Of a DNA stretch of 64,000 nt, positions 33,243 through 40,384 are shown one piece after another; within the stretch, counting starts at the first letter, position 1, and each line of letters begins with the position of its first letter. The position numbers were made by a program, and so were the translations under genes. Source of the DNA: JALZVT01 sp039029135 (lineage in GTDB: Bacteria > Pseudomonadota > Gammaproteobacteria > Pseudomonadales > Azotimanducaceae); NCBI GenBank assembly GCA_039029135.1, contig JBCCGT010000016.1:1-64000 (forward strand), read 5' to 3'. The notes beneath the pieces are model-generated. The model searched no databases. It was not told where the DNA came from and worked only from the letters and a program-made list of their open reading frames with translations.

Positions 33243-34876
33243 CAGTAGTCCTGGTCCGGCATGGCGGCCTTGCGTTTGGCGATGAACGCCTGCAGGGCCT
33301 CGTCGATGGCGGGGTCTAGCGCGGGCGCCTCGTACTCTGCCAGCGTTTTTTTCCACAGCGCGTTCGCGCGCTGCGCCGCGTCCAGCGCGCCGTCCTGTTC
33401 CCACTGCTCGAAGCTGGAATTGTCGGCGGTAGTAGAACGGTAGAACGCGGTTTCGAAGTTCGCCTGGGTGTGGGTCGCGCCGAGGAAGTGATTACCCGGG
33501 CCGACCTCGCGCAGCGCGTCCAGCGCCTGGCCGTTGCCGCTGAGGTCGACGCCTTTGAGCAGCACGTCCAGCATGTTGGCCTGGTCGGCGTCGAGCATGA
33601 ACTTCTCGTAGCCCATCGACAGTCCGCCCTCAAGCCAGCCGGCCGTGTGCAGCATGAAGTTCACGCCCGCGAGCGCCGAGGTCTGCAGCGTGTTGGCGGA
33701 TTCGTAGCCGGCCTGCGCGTCCGCGATCTTCGACGCGCCGAGGCCGCCGCCGGTGCGGAACGGCACGCCGAGCCGCCGCGCCAGCGCGCTGACGACATAG
33801 ATGATCAGGCTGGGCTCCGGCGTGCCGAAGGTCGGCGCGCCCGATTGCATGGATACCGCTGCCGCGAAGGTGCCGAAAACGACGGGCGCGCCCGGACGTA
33901 CGAGCTGGATATACGCCATGCCGGCCAGTGCCTCGGCGAGGATCTGCGTGCAGGTGCCGGCCACCGTTACAGGGGACATGGCGCCCGCGAGCAGAAACGG
34001 CGAGATCACGGTCGCCTGCATGTTCTCCGCATAGGCCGTGGCCGCGCCGAGCATGGTGGCGTCGAACGTCAGCGGCGAGTTGGCGTTGATCAGACTCGTC
34101 ATGACGGTGTTGTTCGTCGCGAAATCCTCGCCGAACAGGATCTTCGCCATGTCCACCGAGTCCTGCGCGCGTTCGGCGGCCGTCACCGAACCCATGAAGG
34201 GTTTGTCGCTGTACTTGATATGGCTGTAGACCATGTCCAGATGGCGCTTGTTGACCGGCACATCGACCGGCTCGCACAGCGTGCCGCCGGAGTGGTGCAG
34301 GCCGGGACTCATGTAGGCGAGCTTTACGAAATTCTGGAAGTCGTCCAGCGTGGCGTAGCGCCGGCCCTTGTCCAGATCGCGGACGAACGGCGGGCCGTAC
34401 GCGGGGACCAGCACGGTCCGGTCGCCGCCGATAATCGTGGACCGCTCGGGATTGCGCGCGTGTTGGGTGTATTCCTTCGGCGCCGAGGCCTGCACGATGG
34501 CGCGGCACAGGCCGCGCGGGAAGCGCACGCGCTCGCCGTCGACATCCGCGCCCGCGTCCTTGAACAGCTCGAGCGCCTTCGGGAACTCCTTGAATTCGAG
34601 GCCGATCTCCTGGAGCACCGTCTCGGCGTTCTCCTCGATCAGCGTCATGCCTTCTTCGTTCAGAACCTCGAAGTAGGGGATCTTGCGATCGATCCACGCG
34701 CTGGTGGCGGCGACGGTCGCGGTACGTGCGGCGCGTTTGGCCTCGCGGCCCGCGCCGCGGCGTCGGCGCCGCTGGCCTCTGCCGCGCGCGCCGCCAGCGT
34801 CTGCCCCTGCTGCGTCTTCCGCGCCCGCTGCGCCCGCCTCGTCTGTGCCTTCATCGCTCATGCGCGTGCCGCTCAT
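33242..34876 (-). CDS. MttB-superfamily methyltransferase (probable glycine betaine:corrinoid methyltransferase)
   Basis: A 544-residue TIM-barrel trimethylamine methyltransferase-family enzyme without pyrrolysine: the frame is open throughout. Family segments: YFEVLNEEGMTLIEENAETVLQEIG, ALELFKDAGADVDGERVRFP, THARN-like QHARNPERS, GGTLCEPVDVP, MGSVTAAERAQDSVDMAKI, TPEPSLIIYVVSALARRLGVPFRTGGGLG, ending near DQDY. Pyl-free members (MtgB, MtpB, MtcB) demethylate betaines, carnitine or proline betaine; the dimethylglycine dehydrogenase downstream favours glycine betaine. The start is uncertain: 34876 or 34861. Residues ~20-50 are an Arg/Ala-rich tail (RGRGQRRRRRG). The longer frame to 34984 lacks a ribosome site and would include the operator. 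Confidence 0.9.
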   Translation of the reverse strand: MSGTRMSDEGTDEAGAAGAEDAAGADAGGARGRGQRRRRRGAGREAKRAARTATVAATSAWIDRKIPYFEVLNEEGMTLIEENAETVLQEIGLEFKEFPKALELFKDAGADVDGERVRFPRGLCRAIVQASAPKEYTQHARNPERSTIIGGDRTVLVPAYGPPFVRDLDKGRRYATLDDFQNFVKLAYMSPGLHHSGGTLCEPVDVPVNKRHLDMVYSHIKYSDKPFMGSVTAAERAQDSVDMAKILFGEDFATNNTVMTSLINANSPLTFDATMLGAATAYAENMQATVISPFLLAGAMSPVTVAGTCTQILAEALAGMAYIQLVRPGAPVVFGTFAAAVSMQSGAPTFGTPEPSLIIYVVSALARRLGVPFRTGGGLGASKIADAQAGYESANTLQTSALAGVNFMLHTAGWLEGGLSMGYEKFMLDADQANMLDVLLKGVDLSGNGQALDALREVGPGNHFLGATHTQANFETAFYRSTTADNSSFEQWEQDGALDAAQRANALWKKTLAEYEAPALDPAIDEALQAFIAKRKAAMPDQDY

Positions 34877-34930
34877 GCCCCGACTTTCCGGCCTAGTCTC
34901 CAACAGCACAGCGCCCGGAGGTTTGATGTT

Positions 34931-34958
34931 TACGACAGGAACCGCAGGGAAAGCGACA
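34931..34958 (-). promoter_or_regulatory. direct-repeat operator candidate upstream of mttB
   Basis: Read on the minus strand, TGTCGCT (34958-34952) and TGTCGTA (34937-34931) are 21 bp apart, both pointing toward mttB, with the proximal copy ending 54 bp before ATG 34876. This matches the repeat pair before mtgA (1942-1969) in sequence, spacing and orientation. An AraC-type activator site is the best reading. Confidence 0.5.
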
Positions 34959-35127
34959 TGCGCGTCGCCGCGTTTGCCGCGCATTTGCCGTGCCCCTCGC
35001 AGCGATCTGGCATGGTCTGTACGCCCCCTTACCTAGCGTGCGTTTCGAAAGCTTGCCCGCGGGGCGACAAGCGCGTCCTGGGTCTGGCAGGCTGGGTGAA
35101 TGCACCCTCGATCGGCAGGAGACGAAC

Positions 35128-35586
35128 ATGAAGTACTGGCCGTACGTGCTCGGGACTGTTGCGCTGCTTGCACTGGTGATCTGGCAGACGCGTTGCCCGT
35201 GCGAGCAGCTGCCCGGCGGCTGGCTACTTGGTGAGGTCGAGGAAGCGCCCGTCGAGGACTGGTCATTCGCCAACGACGCTCGCCGCTGCTTCCTCCAGGT
35301 CGGGCGCTGGCCGCACTCCGTGACGCTGAACTGTATGGCCGACGGTCAGGGCCGGCTGTACGTGAGCTGTTCGCGCTGCGCGGGCAAGTATTGGTCGGGC
35401 GTGGCGCTCGACAACCCTGCCGGCCGGCTGCGCGCGAATGGCATCGTCTATCCGGTCACGATGCGACGCGTGACCGACGCGGGCGAGCTCGACCACGCGT
35501 GGTTGACGCGAGCGAACAAGGTTATGCCCGGCGAAAGCCCGCCGCGTCCGGATCACTGGTGGTCGTTTGCGCTGACTTCTCGCTGA
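35128..35586 (+). CDS. membrane-anchored DWSF-motif protein (paralogue 2)
   Basis: A 152-residue protein. ATG 35128 follows AGGAG by about eight bases; the open frame to 34990 overlaps the mttB promoter. It has a short N-terminal helix (YVLGTVALLALVIW), then CPCEQLPGGWLLGEVEEAPVEDWSF and a soluble domain with PHSVTLNCMADGQGRLYVSCSRCAGKYW and a C-terminal WWSFAL. It aligns with the protein at 22008-22493 across helix, GG-L-V-E-PV-DWSF motif, YPV segment and ending. Extra cysteines (CPC, NC, SCSRC) are specific to this copy and could bind a metal. Function unknown. Divergent from the mttB operon. Confidence 0.75.
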   Translation: MKYWPYVLGTVALLALVIWQTRCPCEQLPGGWLLGEVEEAPVEDWSFANDARRCFLQVGRWPHSVTLNCMADGQGRLYVSCSRCAGKYWSGVALDNPAGRLRANGIVYPVTMRRVTDAGELDHAWLTRANKVMPGESPPRPDHWWSFALTSR

Positions 35587-35623
35587 CGGTTGCTGACCGG
35601 GTGCTTGCAGACCGCGCGGAGAA

Positions 35624-36484
35624 TCAGCGTGGGCGCAGCAGCACGTCGAAACCGGAAACGCATAGCGCTTCGGCGTCGAGGTCGTGAAACTCGCGCGCCA
35701 TGCGGGATCGCGGTGTCGGAAGTTCCTCCCAGCGATCGACCCGCACCACTTCCGTCGCGAAGCCGGCCGCGTCGAAGGTGGCGCGCATCTCCTCAAACGT
35801 CAGCCGGTTGGTGTAGAAGCCCGAGTGCGCAAACCAGTCGCGTTCCCAAAGCGCCGACGACAGGCGCCTATTGTTCAGCGCCCCGCCCAGATGGTCCTTC
35901 AGGTCGACGCGATGCGACAGTATCCCGGTGGGTTTGATCACGCGACGCAGCTCACGCTGCACCGCCGCGAAATCCCCGCGCCGGACGTGCTCTAACACCG
36001 CGTTCGACCAGACGAAGTCGACGCTGCCGTCGGGAATCTGACGCAGGGATTGCAGCCCCTCGGTGAGGTACACGCCGCCGTAGCGCTCGAGAATTTCCGC
36101 GAAGGTGGCGGTTCGCGGAATCTCCGCAACGTTCGCGCCGTCGTCTCGCAGGGCGTCAACCAAATCGCGATAGGGCTGAGCGTCCTCTACCGCGTAGCGG
36201 CCCGCATCGATCAGATAGCATCTGCCGGCGCCGCTCGCGCGGGCGAGGATGGCTGAGGCGATGGAATCGCCGACCCCGAATTCGAGCGCAACGAAATCGC
36301 GTGGCGGTGGACCGACTCGCTCGTGCGCTCTGGAGAAGTGGCGCGTGAAGATGCCGGTCGCGTACTCGGGTTTGTGCATGCGACCGTGGCGGAACATACC
36401 GAGTCTCGCGAACGTTCGATAGCCGATCGGCACGCGCGACAGTACCAGCTTGGCCAGTATTCGAAGCCACCAGGGTGCAGTCAT
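35624..36484 (-). CDS. class I SAM-dependent methyltransferase
   Basis: A 286-residue protein with SAM motif I as VALEFGVGDSIASAIL, followed by CYLIDAGRYAVEDA (acidic residue binding the ribose), VDFVWSNAVLEHV (motif IV/post-II of the small-molecule methyltransferases) and LRRVIKPTGILSHRVDL. Substrate unknown; this type occurs in polysaccharide and lipid modification as well as ubiquinone-like pathways. No operon partner is evident; the DUF1579-like gene lies 19 bp beyond its start on the same strand. Confidence 0.85.
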   Translation of the reverse strand: MTAPWWLRILAKLVLSRVPIGYRTFARLGMFRHGRMHKPEYATGIFTRHFSRAHERVGPPPRDFVALEFGVGDSIASAILARASGAGRCYLIDAGRYAVEDAQPYRDLVDALRDDGANVAEIPRTATFAEILERYGGVYLTEGLQSLRQIPDGSVDFVWSNAVLEHVRRGDFAAVQRELRRVIKPTGILSHRVDLKDHLGGALNNRRLSSALWERDWFAHSGFYTNRLTFEEMRATFDAAGFATEVVRVDRWEELPTPRSRMAREFHDLDAEALCVSGFDVLLRPR

Positions 36485-36503
36485 CGTCGCGGCCCGCGAT
36501 GGA

Positions 36504-37046
36504 CTAGGGTGTCTGCTGGGGCTTGGCCTGGGTGTACAGGCCGGTGAACCAGACGTTCCACTCGCCGCTCTCGGCGTCTTTTTCGACGAACTCTTGCAAC
36601 ACCGAGCCGTCTGTCCGCCGCGTCCAGGTACCTCGAAAATCGGCCTCGCGGCCGTCGGCCTGATAAACGATGCGGCCCTGCAGTTGCATCTTGCCGGCCG
36701 CGACCAGCGAGCCTTCGTAGTCGATGATCGCGCCCTGACTTACCCATAGCTGGCGCCATCGATTCGAGGCTGGATTGAAGTAGTTGTAGCTCTGTCCCGT
36801 GGTGCCGTCCGCGCCGCGCCAGCGTTCGATGATCAGGCAGTTACCTTCCTCCTTGCTGATGACGTTCGTCCCCGCGAGCGTACCGTCCGGTTGCCTGACC
36901 TCCCAGTCGCCCAGCCAGAAATCGAAGTCGTTGTAGCCCGCCGCGCTGCAGGGCGGCGTCTGGGCGTGGGCGTCTTTGGTCTGGGCGAGGGTCGCGCCGA
37001 GCAGGCACAGCGCGAATAGTAGCGACGATGGTCGACAGAGTGTCAT
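36504..37046 (-). CDS. exported DUF1579-like protein
   Basis: A 180-residue protein with a signal peptide (SLLFALCLLGATLAQ ... AHAQTPP, cleavage after AHA) and a lipocalin-like motif FDFWLGDWEVRQPDG followed by GNCLIIERWRG, YNYFNPASNRWRQLWVS, and a final WFTGLYTQ. FDFWLGxWxV is the recurring signature of DUF1579-type periplasmic beta-barrels, whose function is unknown. Same strand as the methyltransferase gene that follows. Confidence 0.75.
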   Translation of the reverse strand: MTLCRPSSLLFALCLLGATLAQTKDAHAQTPPCSAAGYNDFDFWLGDWEVRQPDGTLAGTNVISKEEGNCLIIERWRGADGTTGQSYNYFNPASNRWRQLWVSQGAIIDYEGSLVAAGKMQLQGRIVYQADGREADFRGTWTRRTDGSVLQEFVEKDAESGEWNVWFTGLYTQAKPQQTP

Positions 37047-37226
37047 TGGCGGATACCTTTGCCGGTGGTGCGTTTGCAGTGAGCCCTTGGCTCGCGCCCG
37101 CGGGCTGATGCTAGCAGCAGCGCCAAGTTAAACCGCGGCGTGGATTGAATGAACCATGATGCGCGGCGATTACGCTGGCTGCCCAAGTGCCCCTTACCGT
37201 CCCCTTGAGCCGGTCCCCCATCGGGC

Positions 37227-38036
37227 TCAGGGATTTGTGGTCGTGGGGAACTGGGCCTGCCGCTTTTCCTTCAACGCGGCCACGCCCTCTTTGGCCTCCG
37301 GACCGGCGAACCCGAGCATCTCCAGCGCGGTCGACGCGTCGTAGGTCGGGCCGGCGCTGCGCAGCCAGTTGTTCAGCGCATATTTCGTCCAGCGTATCGC
37401 CTGGGGCGCGCCCTGCTGCAGCGTCTCGGCGACGCCGAGCGCCCGTGTCATTAGCTCGGCGTCGTCGACGCACAGCGACACGAGACCGATGCGCTCCGCC
37501 TCCTCGCCGGACAGCCGCTCGCAGGTCAGCAGGTAGTACTTTGCCTTCGCCATGCCACACAGCAGCGGCCACACGATCGCCGCGTGGTCGCCGGCGGCCA
37601 CGCCGAGTCGGGTGTGGCCGTCGGTGATCGATACCGATTTGCCGACGACCGAGATGTCGGCGAGCAGCGCCGCGACCAGGCCGGCCCCTACCGCCGGGCC
37701 GTTGATCGCGCTGACGATTGGTTTGCCGCAGTTGATGATGTTGTAGACGAGATCCCGCGCTTCTTTCCAGATGGCGACGCGGGCGTTGTGGTCCTCGGTC
37801 AGCCGCTCGACCATGTCGAAGTCGCCGCCGGCCGAGAACGCCTTGCCCGCGCCCGTGATCACGACGACGTCGACGTCGGGGTCCTCGTCGACCTCGCGCC
37901 AGACATAGGTCAACTCGCGGTGGCCCGTTTCGTCGAGCGCGTTGTAGCGCTCTGGCCTGTTGATCGTGATCTGCAGCACGCGCGGCAGCGGATAGCTGAA
38001 ACTCAGGTGCGTGTAGTTCTGATAGCGCTCGCTCAT
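37227..38036 (-). CDS. enoyl-CoA hydratase/isomerase family protein
   Basis: A 269-residue crotonase-fold enzyme. ATG 38036 (MSERYQNYTH) has GGAGCACCC directly upstream; the longer frame to 38093 does not. Oxyanion-hole segments are AFSAGGDFDMVERL and ISAINGPAVGAGLVAALLADISV. The usual catalytic glutamates of hydratases are not obvious: the second site reads TRLGVAAGDHAAIVWPLL, with Asp-His in place of Glu/Gly, so isomerase, hydrolase or other crotonase chemistry is possible. It is monocistronic as far as can be seen. Confidence 0.85.
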   Translation of the reverse strand: MSERYQNYTHLSFSYPLPRVLQITINRPERYNALDETGHRELTYVWREVDEDPDVDVVVITGAGKAFSAGGDFDMVERLTEDHNARVAIWKEARDLVYNIINCGKPIVSAINGPAVGAGLVAALLADISVVGKSVSITDGHTRLGVAAGDHAAIVWPLLCGMAKAKYYLLTCERLSGEEAERIGLVSLCVDDAELMTRALGVAETLQQGAPQAIRWTKYALNNWLRSAGPTYDASTALEMLGFAGPEAKEGVAALKEKRQAQFPTTTNP

Positions 38037-38543
38037 GGGTGCTCCGTTGCTGTATCTGTGCCGTTGGGGCGTGGCCCTAGCGGGCACCCTCACACAGGGC
38101 GCTTGGTTGCATCAAGATCGCGACGCGCGCTATCACTGGTTCGATGTCCTGCGTCAGCCACCTCCGATTGGGATCGCAGCTCTATCGACGCCGAGGTCAC
38201 GCACTTTCACGTCGATCTCACCCTGGGTTGACGCAGTCTAGTGAGACCACATGGCGGAGGTGGTGGTCGCGCCTGTGGCCGGTCGCGAATGATCTCTTAT
38301 CCATCTGCGCGCTAGATCGGCTTTGTCTTATCCTCTCGCGTGTGACTTCTTGCCAGACTGCCTTCGGGTATGGAACGTCGACCGCAGCGTTTTGTGCTGC
38401 AGCGGTGCTGTTTGCCAGCACGTAGACGGCGGCCATTGCGCACGACACGAACGTGACCAGATCGCGGCAGATTCCCGCTTGCAGACGTCAAAGTGTAGAG
38501 GAATGAAACCGGCTGCAGCGACTGACCCACAGGAGAATGAGCA
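38037..38543. other. 507-bp stretch without a supported gene
   Basis: Short open frames exist in several phases (for example 38035-38241 +, 38218-38448 -, 38312-38578 -), but none has a recognisable domain, a ribosome site, or a codon pattern like its neighbours. The last bases contain AGGAG at 38531, the ribosome site for the DUF2490 gene. It may contain the promoters of the two divergent flanking genes or the remains of a lost gene. Confidence 0.5.
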
Positions 38544-39263
38544 GTGACAAAATTATTCGCACCCAGCGCACTGATCATTGCGGTCGTGCTGTTTGCCGCC
38601 GTGTTTGCCTGGCCGGCCTACGCGCAGGTGGACGAGGACCAGGCCGGACTGTGGTCCATGTACTTCTGGAACGCGGACTTCGGCGACAGTCGGTTCGGTC
38701 TGCAGGGCGACGTTCAATATCGCCAGTGGGATATCGGCGATGACCTTGAGCAGCTTCTGCTGCGCGGCGGCCTGACCTGGCGGCCCGAAGGCATGACGTC
38801 CACGCTGTTGACGCTCGGCTACGCCAACATCACGTCCGAACCCTTCGGGCCGGGCAACGACGAAACCGGTGAGAACCGCGTCTACCAAGAGGCGCTGCTG
38901 TCGCATCAGCCTGCCGATTGGCTCTATCTGCGCCACCGATTCCGCTACGAACAGCGCTGGGTGGACGACCAAGACTTTCGCACCCGCTTTCGCTACGCCC
39001 TGTTTGTCGATGTGCCGCTAAACGGCGTGGCGCCGGGTCCCGGGTCTCTGTATCTCGCGCTGTACAACGAAGTGTTCATCAACGGCGAGCGAAACATCGG
39101 CGACGACGCACGCGTGCAGTTGTTCGATCGCAACCGCAGCTACGCCGCGCTGGGCTACGGCCTGCGTGCGGGCCTGAAGATGCAGTTCGGCTACATGCAT
39201 CAGGAGTCGGCTAACTTCGGCAAAGGTCAGCTACAGGTCAGCCTGCACCACAAGATTCGCTAA
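38544..39263 (+). CDS. DUF2490 outer-membrane-like beta-barrel protein
   Basis: A 239-residue protein with a signal peptide (LIIAVVLFAAVFAWPAYAQ) and alternating beta-strand segments: LWSMYFWNADFGDSRFGLQGDVQYRQWD, LTWRPEGMTSTLLTLGYANI, HRFRYEQRW, AALGYGLRAGLKMQFGYMHQES and a C-terminal strand LQVSLHHKIR. Matches DUF2490, thought to be outer-membrane proteins of unknown function. GTG 38544 follows AGGAG by eight bases, deciding the start. Confidence 0.85.
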   Translation: MTKLFAPSALIIAVVLFAAVFAWPAYAQVDEDQAGLWSMYFWNADFGDSRFGLQGDVQYRQWDIGDDLEQLLLRGGLTWRPEGMTSTLLTLGYANITSEPFGPGNDETGENRVYQEALLSHQPADWLYLRHRFRYEQRWVDDQDFRTRFRYALFVDVPLNGVAPGPGSLYLALYNEVFINGERNIGDDARVQLFDRNRSYAALGYGLRAGLKMQFGYMHQESANFGKGQLQVSLHHKIR

Positions 39264-39312
39264 GAGTCATTCCACCCGCGCATAGCAGCGCGCTGTTCGA
39301 CCGCCTCGCGGC

Positions 39313-39329
39313 ACCGACCCGCGGTCGGT
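39313..39329. repeat. 7-bp perfect hairpin downstream of DUF2490 gene
   Basis: ACCGACC and GGTCGGT pair around CGC, 50 bp after the DUF2490 stop. There is no T-tract, so it is at most a weak or Rho-assisted terminator. Confidence 0.3.
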
Positions 39330-39403
39330 CTCTGCGACGGGCAGACGAACCGACGGGCGAATGTCTCACAGAGAGTAGCCGCCTAGCGGTGTAGACTGCT
39401 CTG

Positions 39404-39724
39404 ATGCGACCCACCGCACTCCTATTTTCCCTGTTTTGCCTCGCCGGCTGCGATCGGCTGGCGCAGCACTTCGATGCCGGCTTTGCCAAGACCTTTGTGC
39501 CCGAGGCGACCAGAACCTGCACCGAGGAGGCGGTCAAGGGCGGTGCCGATGCAGAGACGGTGAAACCGCTGTGTCGCTGCATCGTGACCGCGCTGACAGA
39601 GCAACAAAGCGGTTTCGACCTGGCCAGGGTCCTCATCCTTGACGCCGAAGGTCCTGAATTCCAGGAGATGATCGCCGCGGCGAGCGCAGACTGTACGCCG
39701 CAGACGGAGCGCGCCGAGACGTGA
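39404..39724 (+). CDS. small lipoprotein
   Basis: A 106-residue protein with a lipoprotein signal: hydrophobic LLFSLFCLAGC with the lipobox Cys at position 16. The mature part has four cysteines (TCTEE, PLCRCIV, DCTP) that may form two disulfides and a helical hairpin, as in small periplasmic proteins with CxC motifs. No named family recognised. The stop overlaps the rluE start by 4 bp (GTGA), so the two are translationally coupled. Confidence 0.75.
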   Translation: MRPTALLFSLFCLAGCDRLAQHFDAGFAKTFVPEATRTCTEEAVKGGADAETVKPLCRCIVTALTEQQSGFDLARVLILDAEGPEFQEMIAAASADCTPQTERAET

Positions 39725-40278
39725 GCGAGGCGCGGCGCGCGGCCGGCCGCGTCCTGCTGTTCAACAAGCCCTTCGGCGTGCTCTGCCAGTTCCGCAAACA
39801 CGACGACCGCCCCACCCTGGCGGACTTTATTGAGCAGCCCGACTTCTATCCGGCCGGGCGGCTGGATCGAGACAGCGAGGGTCTGCTGGTGCTGACCGAC
39901 AGCGGGGCGCTGCAGCACAAGATCTCCCATCCCGACGCGAAGATGACCAAAACCTATTGGGCGCAGGTCGAGGGGCTGCCGGGCGAAGACGCGCTCGCCG
40001 CGCTGCGCGCCGGCGTCGAACTCAAGGACGGCATGACCCTGCCGGCCAAATGTCGAGCGATCGATGAGCCCGCAGCGCTCTGGCCGCGGGAACCGCCGAT
40101 TCGCGAGCGGCGGCGCATCCCCGTTACCTGGGTAGAGCTAACGATAGGCGAAGGTCGCAACCGCCAGGTTCGCCGCATGCTCGCGGCGACCGGTTTTCCC
40201 GTGCTGCGTCTGATTCGCTACCGCGTGGGGTCCTGGACGCTCGACGGGCTGGCGCCGGGCATGGTGCGTCGGCTGTAA
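39721..40278 (+). CDS. rluE: 23S rRNA pseudouridine(2457) synthase-like
   Basis: A 185-residue pseudouridine synthase of the RsuA/RluE class. The catalytic Asp is in YPAGRLDRDSEGLLVLT; LLFNKPFGVLCQF near the start and GRNRQVRRMLAATGFPVLRL near the end are family hallmarks. There is no N-terminal S4 domain, as in RluE, which distinguishes it from RsuA and RluB. GTG start overlapping the lipoprotein gene. Confidence 0.88.
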   Translation: MSEARRAAGRVLLFNKPFGVLCQFRKHDDRPTLADFIEQPDFYPAGRLDRDSEGLLVLTDSGALQHKISHPDAKMTKTYWAQVEGLPGEDALAALRAGVELKDGMTLPAKCRAIDEPAALWPREPPIRERRRIPVTWVELTIGEGRNRQVRRMLAATGFPVLRLIRYRVGSWTLDGLAPGMVRRL

Positions 40279-40341
40279 GGTCGGCGGCCGCGGGAAACCG
40301 CTGGGAAGAGGCGTCCGCCCGGTGGCGGCCCACCCTGAGAC

Positions 40342-40372
40342 ATCGAGGTCAGGGCGCCTCCCGGACCTCGAT
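40342..40372. terminator. 9-bp stem-loop between convergent rluE and hppA
   Basis: ATCGAGGTC (40342-40350) and GACCTCGAT (40364-40372) pair perfectly with a 13-base loop, in the 106-bp gap between two convergent genes. A symmetrical stem in such a place may terminate both transcripts, though neither side has a U-tract. Confidence 0.4.
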
Positions 40373-40384
40373 CGGAGACGGGAA

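Noticed and set aside
33242..34876. Pyrrolysine (amber) codon in the mttB-like gene
   Set aside because: The reading frame is open for all 544 codons with no internal TAG, so this is a Pyl-free MttB-superfamily member. The TAG in the TM2 gene at 26561 is unrelated.
33470..35131. 553-codon plus-strand open frame opposite mttB
   Set aside because: It is antisense to a clear MttB-family gene, has no recognisable domain and shows the Arg/His-rich composition typical of shadow frames in high-GC DNA.
38037..38543. Small genes in the 38 kb gap
   Set aside because: Several overlapping short frames in different phases, none with a motif, ribosome site or convincing codon pattern.
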